This document shows, piece after piece, positions 50,035 to 59,260 of a DNA stretch of 64,000 nucleotides. Position 1 is the stretch's first letter, and every line of letters begins with the position of its first letter. Made by a program: the position numbers and the translations under genes. Source of the stretch: CAYSDH01 sp964429805 (GTDB taxonomy: Bacteria; Bacteroidota; Bacteroidia; Flavobacteriales_D; JABDKJ01); contig CAYSDH010000008.1 in assembly GCA_964429805.1 (NCBI GenBank), positions 1-64,000 of the forward strand, in the 5' to 3' direction. The notes under the pieces are model-generated. The model did not search any database and was not told the origin of the DNA. It saw only the letters and a program-made list of their open reading frames with translations.

Positions 50035-51867
50035 TTATTTTATCGTCACCTGGTGCGAGAAGACCGAGTCACCGTCATTAAATCTCATCACATAGACGCC
50101 AGGAGTCAAGGCATTGACATCAATTTGCTCTACAAAATTAGCCAGTCTGCCAGCCATCACTTCTTTACCCAGCATATCAATTACTTGATACTGATAGTCA
50201 GAAGATAGGTCAACCTCTACAGTCAATATCCCTTCTGTGACTGGATTAGGGTATACTGCAAATGGTGACTCAATCTCGTTGTCGTCAAGATCCGTAACTA
50301 AGAAGTCTATATCAATTTCTAGCAGCACAATCACATTATCAGATTGATCAAAATCTTGAGGAGTTTCCGGAACCACAAAGCCTGGCTGATAGTCTCGCTG
50401 ATAGGCCATTATTAGCTTATTATTGATAACAGTAGGGACCAGTGTGGCAAATAAACATTCAATTTCTGGTATCTCATCTTCCTCATCGAGGGGAGTAACA
50501 TCTATCGGCTCTGACCAGGTAGCACCACCGTCTACAGACTTAACGACAAATACGTGGCGATAATTAAACTCTCCTGCCGGATCTATCACACCGTCAATGA
50601 CGGCTGAATAAGACACATACAAATCTCCATTCGCATCAGCGGCCATATTTGGATACCCCGTCAGACTCACTCCGTAGTTCGCAAGGTCTGTTCCGAATGT
50701 AAATTCTCCATCACCATCCACATCTGCAGTATCTGCTATTAAAATAGGGCTCGCAGGAGCCATACTCTCATTCCAGTACATTAAGCCACTAGTACCTGGG
50801 AAGAAACTAAAGACATCATCATTTAAATCTGCATCCATGTATCTCATATTACCAAACGAGCAATGCAGACCACCAGCCTGATCAAAAAACACGGTTCCCG
50901 AACCATCTGAACTAAATAAGGTATCAGCCACTCCATCATAGTCAAGATCAATTATCTCAGAGTCTTGTACATACAAATCGACTGGGAAATCTATAAGGAG
51001 AGTTTTGCTCCAAGTCGAACCATTATCTTCTGAGACTAGAACAAACGAATCGGCAAGATCATTAAACACAGCAATAGCCACACGATCTCCAGAAGCTGAG
51101 ATAGAATATGTATCTCCACTAAAACTCAAAAACTGACTAGAGTCAAAACTAGGGTCTTGAAAGTCCTGAATGTCCCAGGTAGCTCCTTGGTCTGTCGATC
51201 TCCAATAGAGGAGCGCTCCATCTTGGCCGAGTTCTTCAACTCCACCATTGCCCACTGGTGTTGTGACCCCTACTACATGAATAGAATTTCCATCAGCACC
51301 ACCTGCAACGGCTCTTGGCCATNNNNNNNNNNGTATAACAGTTTCTGTCCATGAGTCAAGTGGCGAGTCGCGGTAGATGAAATTAAAACCAGCACCGGGA
51401 TGATTGACAATGCACTCGCGTCCACCGCTTGTTTTAAATAGCGAGGCCCAACCTGTTCTAAAGGTTTCTATTCGCTCGTCATTAGACAACCATCCTACGC
51501 CTTCATTCCAAGAGTAGCCTGTGCCACGATCGGCTGATGCCGGAGCGCCTTCGTCACTATAAGTATATGCCGCGGCAATGTATGAACCATCATTGTATAT
51601 TCTATTCTGAACTGATGCATTGGTCTGCAAGTCATAGGTAGTCTCGATTAATATCTCTGAGCATAAGTCTCCAGTCTTCATGTGAATAGGAGTGCTTGCA
51701 GGTCGGTCATTTGACTGCATCGTATTTGGCAGATTGACAAACTCCTGACCAGTTAAGACAGGCTGCATTTTCACTGACTTGTTAAGCAATATTGACCTTT
51801 CGAGGCTCTGCGAAGAGAATGATAGCGTGAAAAGCAGCACAAATAGTAGTGCGTATAGTTTTTTCAT
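50035..51867 (-). CDS. Secreted sialidase-like repeat protein with T9SS tail (10-N gap inside)
   Basis: From ATG 51867 (KKLYALLFVLLFTLSFSSQ) a signal peptide leads to a 560-residue body with BNR/Asp-box-type blades (RSTDQGATWDIQD, VSEDNGSTWSKT, KSVDGGATWSEP), as in six-bladed sialidase-like propellers. The C-terminus is a T9SS domain (FAVYPNPVTEGILTV, GVYVMRFN). No catalytic sialidase residues identified. A 10-N gap at 51323-51332 falls in the propeller; both flanks are in one frame, so the gene is likely intact. The frame extends to 51993 but without signal-peptide character. Confidence 0.82.
   Translation of the reverse strand: MKKLYALLFVLLFTLSFSSQSLERSILLNKSVKMQPVLTGQEFVNLPNTMQSNDRPASTPIHMKTGDLCSEILIETTYDLQTNASVQNRIYNDGSYIAAAYTYSDEGAPASADRGTGYSWNEGVGWLSNDERIETFRTGWASLFKTSGGRECIVNHPGAGFNFIYRDSPLDSWTETVIXXXXWPRAVAGGADGNSIHVVGVTTPVGNGGVEELGQDGALLYWRSTDQGATWDIQDFQDPSFDSSQFLSFSGDTYSISASGDRVAIAVFNDLADSFVLVSEDNGSTWSKTLLIDFPVDLYVQDSEIIDLDYDGVADTLFSSDGSGTVFFDQAGGLHCSFGNMRYMDADLNDDVFSFFPGTSGLMYWNESMAPASPILIADTADVDGDGEFTFGTDLANYGVSLTGYPNMAADANGDLYVSYSAVIDGVIDPAGEFNYRHVFVVKSVDGGATWSEPIDVTPLDEEDEIPEIECLFATLVPTVINNKLIMAYQRDYQPGFVVPETPQDFDQSDNVIVLLEIDIDFLVTDLDDNEIESPFAVYPNPVTEGILTVEVDLSSDYQYQVIDMLGKEVMAGRLANFVEQIDVNALTPGVYVMRFNDGDSVFSHQVTIK
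51323..51332. other. Assembly gap, 10 N
   Basis: Ten-base placeholder in the sialidase-like gene; frame agrees on both sides. Confidence 0.95.
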
Positions 51868-52067
51868 ATCGTTTCGTTTTTTGTTAAAGTAAGCTTCACA
51901 TTCAAATATAACATTCTGAATGAACCAGAACTCCCTCATATTGAGGTAAAAAGCGGAATATTGACGCAGTGAGTGCCAAGGATAAAAACCCATGACACAT
52001 TCAGTGAACAGCTATGGAAGGAGCGACCAAATTATTAACTTCGGCCGCTCAAGAAATCAAATTATTT

Positions 52068-53459
52068 ATGAAGTACGATGTCATTGTATTAGGAAGCGGA
52101 CCTGGAGGGTACGTTGCGGCCATTAGAGCGTCTCAGCTCGGATTAAAAGTTGCTGTCGTAGAGCGCGAATCGCTCGGAGGTATCTGCCTCAACTGGGGAT
52201 GCATCCCAACCAAGGCTCTTCTGAAAAGCGCCAATGTATTTGAATACGTGAATCATGCCTCTGATTACGGCATCAAGGTGTCATCAGGAAGTGTGGACTT
52301 TAAGTCTGTGGTAAAGCGCAGTAGATCTGTTGCTGATGGGATGAGCAGTGGTGTACAATTCTTGATGAAGAAGAACAAGATTGATGTCATAATGGGACAT
52401 GGCACGCTCAAGCCAGGCAAGAAAATAGACGTTAAAGATGATAAAGGTGTGAACAAGACCTATGAGGCTGGCCACATCATTATTGCTACGGGTGCACGCT
52501 CAAGAGTCCTCCCTTCTATTCCACAAGATGGTAAAACGGTAATCGGTTATCGTGAAGCGATGACATTGCCAAAGCAGCCTAAGAAAATGGTTGTTGTTGG
52601 TTCTGGGGCCATTGGGTCAGAGTTTGCTTATTTCTATAATGCCATCGGTACGGAGGTAACGCTCATTGAGTACATGCCAGAGATAGTACCTGTTGAAGAT
52701 GAAGACGTGAGCAAGCAGCTCGGTCGTTCGTTTAAGAAGCAGGGCATCAAAGTCATGACTAGTTCATCTGTTGAGTCTGTGAAGGTGAAAGCCAAAGGAG
52801 GCGCCACAGTGACTGTCAAGACTAAGAAAGGAGAAGAAAAGATAGACTGTGATATTGTACTGTCTGCTGTGGGTGTAATCTCTAACATTGAGAACATCGG
52901 ACTAGAAGCTGTAGGCATCGTTCATGACAAAGGAAAAATCAAAGTAGATGATTTCTACAAGACAAACATTCCGGGTTACTATGCCATAGGTGATGTCGTG
53001 TCTGGACAAGCGCTGGCGCACGTAGCATCAGCAGAAGGAATTATTTGCGTAGAAAAGATTGCAGGTCATCATCCTGAGGCGTTGGACTATGGCAACATTC
53101 CTGGATGTACTTACTGCAGCCCAGAAGTGGCTTCTGTAGGTATGACTGAAAAGGCGGCCAAAGAAGCAGGCTTTGATGTGAAAATTGGAAAATTCCCGTT
53201 CTCAGCATCAGGTAAGGCAAGTGCGGCTGGTCACAAAGATGGATTTGTGAAGCTGATTTTTGATGCGAAGTACGGAGAACTACTTGGCGGACACATGGTT
53301 GGTGCGAACGTGACTGAGATGATTGCAGAAATAGTAGCCATCAGAAAACTGGAGACTACAGGCATGGAAATTATCAAAACTGTACACCCTCACCCAACTA
53401 TGAGTGAAGCTGTAATGGAAGCGGCTGCGGCTGCTTATGATGAGGTGATACACCTCTAA
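52068..53459 (+). CDS. lpdA: Dihydrolipoyl dehydrogenase
   Basis: E3 component of the pyruvate and 2-oxoglutarate dehydrogenase complexes, reoxidising dihydrolipoamide with NAD. From ATG 52068 (MKYDVIVLGSGPGGYVAA) 463 residues. FAD-binding GSGPGG, redox disulfide GGICLNWGCIPTKALL, NAD-binding VVVGSGAIGSEFA, ALAHVASAEG, and the C-terminal HPHPTMSEA with the catalytic His-Glu are all present. The frame also opens at 52014. Single gene ending at a strong hairpin. Confidence 0.97.
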   Translation: MKYDVIVLGSGPGGYVAAIRASQLGLKVAVVERESLGGICLNWGCIPTKALLKSANVFEYVNHASDYGIKVSSGSVDFKSVVKRSRSVADGMSSGVQFLMKKNKIDVIMGHGTLKPGKKIDVKDDKGVNKTYEAGHIIIATGARSRVLPSIPQDGKTVIGYREAMTLPKQPKKMVVVGSGAIGSEFAYFYNAIGTEVTLIEYMPEIVPVEDEDVSKQLGRSFKKQGIKVMTSSSVESVKVKAKGGATVTVKTKKGEEKIDCDIVLSAVGVISNIENIGLEAVGIVHDKGKIKVDDFYKTNIPGYYAIGDVVSGQALAHVASAEGIICVEKIAGHHPEALDYGNIPGCTYCSPEVASVGMTEKAAKEAGFDVKIGKFPFSASGKASAAGHKDGFVKLIFDAKYGELLGGHMVGANVTEMIAEIVAIRKLETTGMEIIKTVHPHPTMSEAVMEAAAAAYDEVIHL

Positions 53460-53482
53460 AATCCTTCAGAGATTGAAAGAAA

Positions 53483-53530
53483 AAATCCCCGCTTTGAGCA
53501 AATTGCTCAAAGCGGGGATTTCGTTTTTTT
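53483..53530. terminator. Bidirectional terminator between lpdA and the prohibitin gene
   Basis: A 17-base perfect stem (53483-53499 and 53505-53521, core ATCCCCGCTTTGAGC) with loop AAATT, with A run on the left and T run on the right, so it serves both convergent genes. Confidence 0.93.
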
Positions 53531-53545
53531 TTAGACCTTAAGTGC

Positions 53546-54385
53546 TTACTCTGCATTGAGGATAACTGGCAGTCCGCCATCTCCACCACCGATAATGACC
53601 ACTTTGCTGTTTTGAGAAAGTGACAATGCTTCGGTCGCCTCTACCCCTTTCCACTTCAAGAGTGCAGGCGTAATACTACGTGATACAATAGTCTGGAATT
53701 CTTGAATACCCTGGGCTTCAATCTTCTTTCGTTCAGCTTCCTTCTGGGCTTTCTGAATACGGAACTCATACTCCAAAGACTCCTGCTCTTGCTTCAGCTT
53801 ATTCTCAATCGCCATCTTAATCTTGTCTGGAAGAGAAACATCTTTCACCAAGATACGCTCTACCACCACATATTGCCTTTCCAAAATCTTGGCTGACTCA
53901 TCAAAAATCTCAGACTCGATGGCCTCTCTTTTTGTAGAGTAAAGTTCTTCTGGCGTGTAGCGCCCTATGACACTTCGCGTAGCAGACCTCAGCGCTGGTA
54001 ACACCACTCTTCTGATGTAGTCTTTCCCTTTTTCCTGGTGCAGAAATCCTAGCTTATTAAACTCAGGGTGCACTTGACAAGACAAGTTCACTTTGATGTC
54101 TAGTCCGTTTGAAGAAAGCACTGGCATGTCTTCAGTCAATTCCTGCATACGGGTTTCATACTCTTCTACCTTATTCCAAGGCATTTTAAAGTGGAGACCT
54201 TCTCCATATGTTTTCTCTGTGTCTACACCGCCAGACAATGGCTCAAACAAGACTCCTCCATGTCCAGCGTCAATTGTGAAAAAACTGCGCGTTAAGGCAA
54301 GTAAAATAAGACCGATGATGATGATGGCTCCAAAAGGCAATTTCCCTTTAGGTATGAAATCTTCGAATTCTCTTCTTCCTGACAT
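53546..54385 (-). CDS. Prohibitin-family SPFH protein
   Basis: A 279-residue band-7/prohibitin homologue. An N-terminal membrane segment (LPFGAIIIIGLILLALTRSF) is followed by the SPFH domain (IDAGHGGVLFEPLSGGVDTE, GLHFKMPWNKVEEYETR) and a coiled-coil region rich in Glu and Lys (MAIENKLKQEQESLEYEFR). It presumably scaffolds membrane-protein quality control, as in mitochondria, but its role in Bacteroidota is not settled. It converges with lpdA at the shared terminator. Confidence 0.9.
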   Translation of the reverse strand: MSGRREFEDFIPKGKLPFGAIIIIGLILLALTRSFFTIDAGHGGVLFEPLSGGVDTEKTYGEGLHFKMPWNKVEEYETRMQELTEDMPVLSSNGLDIKVNLSCQVHPEFNKLGFLHQEKGKDYIRRVVLPALRSATRSVIGRYTPEELYSTKREAIESEIFDESAKILERQYVVVERILVKDVSLPDKIKMAIENKLKQEQESLEYEFRIQKAQKEAERKKIEAQGIQEFQTIVSRSITPALLKWKGVEATEALSLSQNSKVVIIGGGDGGLPVILNAE

Positions 54386-54472
54386 TTGTTCTGATTTTTA
54401 GTTGAGTCCAGCACCTCGCTGGAGTTAATATTTGATTTGAAGGTACGAATAAGACCCGATTTGCAGACCTCC

Positions 54473-56560
54473 TTAATAGGCTCCATTATACTTCCTCACA
54501 AACCACTCAATGCTGAGCAGCGCTAGGAATAAGAAGAAGATCCACTTCATGTTAATCAATTCGCTGAGCTGTTTTGTAGAATACATGATAGGCGTAATCT
54601 CTTTCTTAGATTTAATCATCTCAGCCAGCTTTGAAAGCTCTTGAGGATACACCAACTCACCACCCGTGCTTTGAGACATGGCATAAAGCAACTGATGATC
54701 GGCAGTGGTATTAATAGCCTCCATAAGAAGCGCAGTGACCACAAACTCTCCAGAAGCAGAAAAAGACTCTCCGTTTAAACTGGTTCTTGCCACATAGGTA
54801 TAGTCACCGACAGGCAGTCTTCCTGCATCAAGAATATAACTGTTTTGGGCCTGAGAGAAAGTAAACGGGAACTCAGCGCCTTCACTATTCTTAATTAAGA
54901 TGGACACTTCTGGTTCATTAATCAACTCCAAAGACTTGTTGTAAAACTCCGCTTCGATTAAGATGTTTTGGTCTTCATTATAGCGGTCTTTGGCATAGAC
55001 TCTAAAGAGTCGTTTGTCTTCTTTAGTGGCCAAGTATTGCACCATTTTACCAATCAAACCATTAAACACTTCATGATTTCCATTTTCCAAATGGTCTATC
55101 AGTCGCCATCTCCAAATCCCCTCTCCGCAGATCACACCAGACTTGCGACCGTTGAGGTCATTAAACAAAATCAAAGGTTGATCAGTATCAACTGTTCCGA
55201 TGCGCTGATTAAACAATGTCTCGGCAGAATTTGATGACGAGAATTCTCCAAAAGCAGTGGTCAACGGAGGAAGTTTTGAGAGCAGGTTGACCACCTCATC
55301 ATCTACTGTAAAGAGGCTAAATGATTTGTTGTATCCCGGACTCGCATCAGTCGTATTATTCCCTTGTTTGACAGAGACCGAAGCACCAGAATTGAGTCCA
55401 TTAAAAACGCCATAGTCCGTTTTCAATCCAGCAAAGTACAGAATGGGTTTTGACAGCCTATCGGCTTCTGAAAGCACCTTGGTCACTTTACTTCCGCCAG
55501 AAGGTAAGTGATGCAATATGACCAAATCATACTCGCTCAAGTCACCAACAAAGCGACTCGCCATGTGCACTTCAGCCTCGTAATTCTGATTACTCTCCAC
55601 AGCCTTGCGAATAGCGGCTATGTCTGGATGCGGAGCCCGTGCCAGAATTAAAATTTTCTGCCGACTGTCTATCACGTCAATATAGATGCTCCGGTAATTA
55701 TTAGATGTACTCAGCTCACCAGCCAATGGCGAAAGCGAAATATCATAGCGCTGTCGACCTACTTCTTTTGCATTGAGCTGAATGGGTGTTGACTTCAGAA
55801 AGCCATCTTTATCAATATCAACCGTGCGACTAAATAGTGTCTCACCATTATGTGTCACCTTCAACAGGGTCTGCTGTCCTTTAAAGCGATCTGCACGCAT
55901 CAACACTTCGAGCGGAAAGTCATTTCCTAGATAGGCCAATCTGTTATGAGCGACATTCTCTAGTATCAAATCTTGCTTGACAGTAGTGTCACCCATGGCC
56001 ACCGTAAAGATTGGCGCTTGCAGTTTTTGGGCCACGTAGTTCGGATTGGCACCAATGTTATAGACTCCATCTGTGGCCAATATCAGTGCGCCAAGATTTC
56101 TATTACTGTTGCGGTCATAGATTGACTCAAGCATACTCGACATGTTGGTCTGCTTTCCAGAGAAATCGACTTGATTGCCATTAGTCACCTCTTTGTCAAA
56201 AATGTAAGACTCGACCTCATAGTTCTCGCCAATGTCTTCCATTAATTTACTCAGGTCAGAGAGGTACTGGCCTTTATAAAAGACTGAATCTTTGTTGAGT
56301 AGCAATGAGTTAGAATTGTCTTGCGCGACTATAACAACTGGCTTCTCCACTCTACTATCAAGCGAAGACAACAATGGACCAAGCAACAGCATGGCAATCA
56401 ATGTCACAACCAGTGCCCTCAAAAAAGCGAGCAGACCTTTGAGCCAAGAGGCAACTTCAGTGAGGCGACTATCTCGTCTATATAAGATAAACGCACAAAG
56501 TACCCCCAAGGCGATGCAAGCCATGGTCCACCAAAGTGAGTGTTCTGTTATCAGTTCCAA
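54473..56560 (-). CDS. Membrane protein with VWA-like and Ig-like domains (BatA/TerY-type)
   Basis: A 695-residue membrane protein. Two N-terminal membrane helices (WWTMACIALGVLCAFILY, FLRALVVTLIAMLLLGPLL) precede a VWA-like domain (PVVIVAQDNSNSLLLN, LILATDGVYNIG). The middle has a Rossmann-like region (ILILARAPHPDIAAIRKAV, YDLVILHHLPSGG); the C-terminus has an Ig-like domain and a final helix (WIFFLFLALLSIEWFV). It resembles unnamed Bacteroidota VWA/BatA-like proteins; no Bat operon is next to it. Stop lies 13 bases from fabG's end. Confidence 0.75.
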   Translation of the reverse strand: MELITEHSLWWTMACIALGVLCAFILYRRDSRLTEVASWLKGLLAFLRALVVTLIAMLLLGPLLSSLDSRVEKPVVIVAQDNSNSLLLNKDSVFYKGQYLSDLSKLMEDIGENYEVESYIFDKEVTNGNQVDFSGKQTNMSSMLESIYDRNSNRNLGALILATDGVYNIGANPNYVAQKLQAPIFTVAMGDTTVKQDLILENVAHNRLAYLGNDFPLEVLMRADRFKGQQTLLKVTHNGETLFSRTVDIDKDGFLKSTPIQLNAKEVGRQRYDISLSPLAGELSTSNNYRSIYIDVIDSRQKILILARAPHPDIAAIRKAVESNQNYEAEVHMASRFVGDLSEYDLVILHHLPSGGSKVTKVLSEADRLSKPILYFAGLKTDYGVFNGLNSGASVSVKQGNNTTDASPGYNKSFSLFTVDDEVVNLLSKLPPLTTAFGEFSSSNSAETLFNQRIGTVDTDQPLILFNDLNGRKSGVICGEGIWRWRLIDHLENGNHEVFNGLIGKMVQYLATKEDKRLFRVYAKDRYNEDQNILIEAEFYNKSLELINEPEVSILIKNSEGAEFPFTFSQAQNSYILDAGRLPVGDYTYVARTSLNGESFSASGEFVVTALLMEAINTTADHQLLYAMSQSTGGELVYPQELSKLAEMIKSKKEITPIMYSTKQLSELINMKWIFFLFLALLSIEWFVRKYNGAY

Positions 56561-56573
56561 TTCGTGATGATTA

Positions 56574-57320
56574 TCAAGTCAGCATGCCGCCATCGACATT
56601 GACCACTTGGCCTGTGATGTATGCGCTCATGTCAGAAGCCAAGAATACTGTGAGGTCGGCTACATCTTTAGGTGTTCCTCCTCGTTTGAGCGGAATGGCG
56701 TTTCTCCATTCTTCCACTACTTTCTCGTCTAGCTGTCCGGTCATCTCCGTTTCTATAAATCCGGGTGCAATGGCATTGCATCTGATATTACGACTACCAA
56801 GCTCAAGCGCTATGGACTTTGTAAACCCAATTATTCCCGCCTTAGACGCAGCATAGTTTGACTGACCGGCATTTCCTTTTACTCCTACTACAGAGCTCAT
56901 ATTGATGATCGATCCGCTCCGTGCTTTGAGCATGGTGCGCTGCACTGCCTTAGTGAGGTTAAAGATTGACTTGAGGTTTATCTGTATGACTTCGTCCCAG
57001 TGCTCTTCGGTCATTCTCATGAGCAGATTATCTCTGGTGATTCCTGCATTGTTGACCACGATATCTATCGTTCCAAACGCCTCAACTACATCATCTACCA
57101 ACTTTGTGGCATCATCATAAATGGCTGCATTACTCTTAAATCCCTTCGCTTCTCCACTTCCAGCAGTAAGCTCAGCCTCTAGGGCTTTTGCTTTTTCTTC
57201 TGACGATAAGTAGGTAAATGCGACACGGGCACCTTCATTGACAAATCGCTGTGCGATGGCTTTCCCTATTCCTCTTGATGCCCCCGTGACCAAGGCCACT
57301 TTTCCTTCCAATAATCCCAT
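56574..57320 (-). CDS. fabG: 3-oxoacyl-ACP reductase FabG
   Basis: NADPH-dependent ketoreductase of fatty-acid elongation, 248 residues. From ATG 57320 (MGLLEGKVALVTGASRGIG) the Rossmann motif GASRGIGKA, the NNAG motif, the catalytic Ser in NMSSVVG, and the YxxxK pair in YAASKAGIIGFTK are all present. It ends YITGQVVNVDGGMLT, standard for FabG. The longer frame to 57362 overlaps the divergent barrel gene and has no homology. Same strand as the VWA-like gene, 13 bases before it. Confidence 0.94.
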   Translation of the reverse strand: MGLLEGKVALVTGASRGIGKAIAQRFVNEGARVAFTYLSSEEKAKALEAELTAGSGEAKGFKSNAAIYDDATKLVDDVVEAFGTIDIVVNNAGITRDNLLMRMTEEHWDEVIQINLKSIFNLTKAVQRTMLKARSGSIINMSSVVGVKGNAGQSNYAASKAGIIGFTKSIALELGSRNIRCNAIAPGFIETEMTGQLDEKVVEEWRNAIPLKRGGTPKDVADLTVFLASDMSAYITGQVVNVDGGMLT

Positions 57321-57377
57321 TCCAGACCTTGATTTATAAGTATATTGGTCAAATATAACCACTTAAAAAAGGAAAAA

Positions 57378-58124
57378 ATGAAAACAAGCATTTGTATGAT
57401 GGGGCTCATGCTAGCCAGCCTATTTGGATATAGCCAAACGATGGTTGGTCTGCGCGGAAATGTGTCAAGCACATGGTTTCTGAACAAAGAGGTATCAGAC
57501 GCAGGAGATGAGTTAGATTATAAAGGAAGCTATGCTGGGGGAATAGGCATTGCGGCCATTCACATGTTTGGCGAAAAATCAGGAATAGAAGTCGGTATTG
57601 GCAGCAATACCATGGTGCAGCAGTATCAAGGAACATTTGGAGAGGAAACTTTTGTGAGCCAGACGAAGTTGAATTTCATTGACATTCCAATACTTTTTAA
57701 GAGCATTTCTGAAACTGGTTTTTACTTTGAGATTGGACCAAAAATTTCTCTTTTAGGTAGCGTTCAAGATAGTTTTGTGTCTCCAGAAGAAGAGGACAGG
57801 CCTACCACAGACAAAGACATTGCCGGAACCATGTTTTCTGGAGTACTCGGATTTGGATGGTTCTTTGACCTCAATGACAATTTGAAACTGGGTACTGGTC
57901 TGCGATTCAACTACGGGCTCAATGACTTGACTACTGAGGTGTCTTTGGAAGACTACGGATCTGCGGAGTTTGAAAACTCACTAAACGGATTAGCTCACAC
58001 ATACTTCCCTGAGCAGTTTGACCCAATGACACTTGAAACGACTAGAGAAGAGTCATTAGAGTATGGTGCCACTCATGGAGCCGCGCTAGATTTAAATATC
58101 GGACTATACTACGTGTTTGACTAA
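57378..58124 (+). CDS. PorT-type small outer-membrane barrel protein
   Basis: A 248-residue protein of the outer-membrane beta-barrel (PorT-type) family. ATG 57378 begins the signal peptide (MMGLMLASLFGYSQT). Strand-like stretches include MVGLRGNVSSTWFL, GIGIAAIHMFGEKSGIEVGIG, LNFIDIPILFKSIS, FYFEIGPKISLLG, KLGTGLRFNYGLNDL, ending LDLNIGLYYVFD. The role of the family is largely unknown. Divergent from fabG, it ends at a strong hairpin. Confidence 0.82.
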   Translation: MKTSICMMGLMLASLFGYSQTMVGLRGNVSSTWFLNKEVSDAGDELDYKGSYAGGIGIAAIHMFGEKSGIEVGIGSNTMVQQYQGTFGEETFVSQTKLNFIDIPILFKSISETGFYFEIGPKISLLGSVQDSFVSPEEEDRPTTDKDIAGTMFSGVLGFGWFFDLNDNLKLGTGLRFNYGLNDLTTEVSLEDYGSAEFENSLNGLAHTYFPEQFDPMTLETTREESLEYGATHGAALDLNIGLYYVFD

Positions 58125-58217
58125 AGCCACTTGAAAAGCTGCGCAGAGTGCAACATCATTCTGTGCGACAATCGAGATTAGTTTGAGCGTGGATGTCCAC
58201 GTATATATAAAGACATA

Positions 58218-58254
58218 AAAAAAGGCGACTCGTAAATAACGAGTCGCCTTTTTT
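58218..58254. terminator. Bidirectional terminator after the barrel gene and sucD
   Basis: AAAAAAGGCGACTCGT (58218-58233) and ACGAGTCGCCTTTTTT (58239-58254) form a perfect stem with loop AAATA, with A and T tracts on both sides; shared by the convergent sucD gene. Confidence 0.93.
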
Positions 58255-58271
58255 GTGTTTTGATAACTTGA

Positions 58272-59150
58272 TTAGGCAGTTACTCCTAGCGCTTCAGCCA
58301 TCTTTGTTCCGATGTCTGCTGGCGAGTCAACCACGTGAATACCACAATCTCTCATGATGGCTTTCTTAGCCGCTGCAGACTCGTCTTCTCCTGAGACGAT
58401 GGCACCAGCGTGCCCCATAGTACGACCAGCTGGAGCAGTCTCTCCTGCAATAAATCCTACTACAGGCTTCGTTCCGTTTTCTTTAATCCAACGAGCCGCT
58501 TTGGCTTCAAGGTCTCCACCTATCTCACCAATCATGACGATACCTCTGGTCTCATCATCAGCCATAAATAGTTTGATGGCATCAAGGGTTGTTGTACCAA
58601 TGATAGGGTCACCTCCGATACCAATGGCCGTTGTGATTCCCATTCCAGCTTTCACTATTTGGTCTGTCGCTTCGTACGTGAGTGTACCAGATTTTGATAC
58701 AACACCGACAGCTCCTTTCTTAAAGATGAAGCCTGGCATAATACCAATCTTAGCCTCATCGGCAGTCATGATTCCTGGACAGTTAGGTCCTATTAGCGTG
58801 CAGTCCTTATCTGAGATATAGTTTTTTGCTTTCACCATGTCCTTTACAGGTATTCCTTCTGTAATGGCTACGATGACTTTAATTCCAGCATCTGCAGCTT
58901 CCATAATGGCATCTGCAGCAAAGGCCGGAGGTACAAAAAGTATAGACACATCTGCGCCTGTATTTTTTACTGCTTCTTCTACTGTGTTAAACACTGGTTT
59001 GTCTAGATGCGTTTGTCCGCCTTTACCGGGCGTGACTCCACCTACAACCTGTGTTCCATATTCTATCATCTGGCCGGCATGGAAAGTTCCCTCTCCTCCA
59101 GTGAATCCCTGAACAATTACTTTCGAATCTTTATTGACAAGTACTGACAT
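58272..59150 (-). CDS. sucD: Succinate--CoA ligase, alpha subunit
   Basis: TCA-cycle enzyme subunit that forms succinate and a nucleoside triphosphate from succinyl-CoA. 292 residues. CoA-binding [58 protein letters not shown] and the phosphohistidine region [13 protein letters not shown] are clear. The beta subunit gene (sucC) is not in the window. The start ATG 59150 has a promoter candidate close upstream. Confidence 0.97.
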   Translation of the reverse strand: MSVLVNKDSKVIVQGFTGGEGTFHAGQMIEYGTQVVGGVTPGKGGQTHLDKPVFNTVEEAVKNTGADVSILFVPPAFAADAIMEAADAGIKVIVAITEGIPVKDMVKAKNYISDKDCTLIGPNCPGIMTADEAKIGIMPGFIFKKGAVGVVSKSGTLTYEATDQIVKAGMGITTAIGIGGDPIIGTTTLDAIKLFMADDETRGIVMIGEIGGDLEAKAARWIKENGTKPVVGFIAGETAPAGRTMGHAGAIVSGEDESAAAKKAIMRDCGIHVVDSPADIGTKMAEALGVTA

Positions 59151-59170
59151 ATCCTTTTCTTAGTTGTCTG

Positions 59171-59200
59171 CGAAATTACGTTTTACAAAGACTAATCAAA
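59171..59200 (-). promoter_or_regulatory. Putative promoter of sucD
   Basis: On the minus strand TTTG (59197-59200) and TAATTTCG (59171-59178, one mismatch to TAnnTTTG) are 18 bases apart, 20 bases before the ATG at 59150. Confidence 0.5.
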
Positions 59201-59260
59201 GCTGATGCTTGTTAAGGAAAAAGAGATTTTCAACAAGAAATTGGCATACATTTAAGCCGT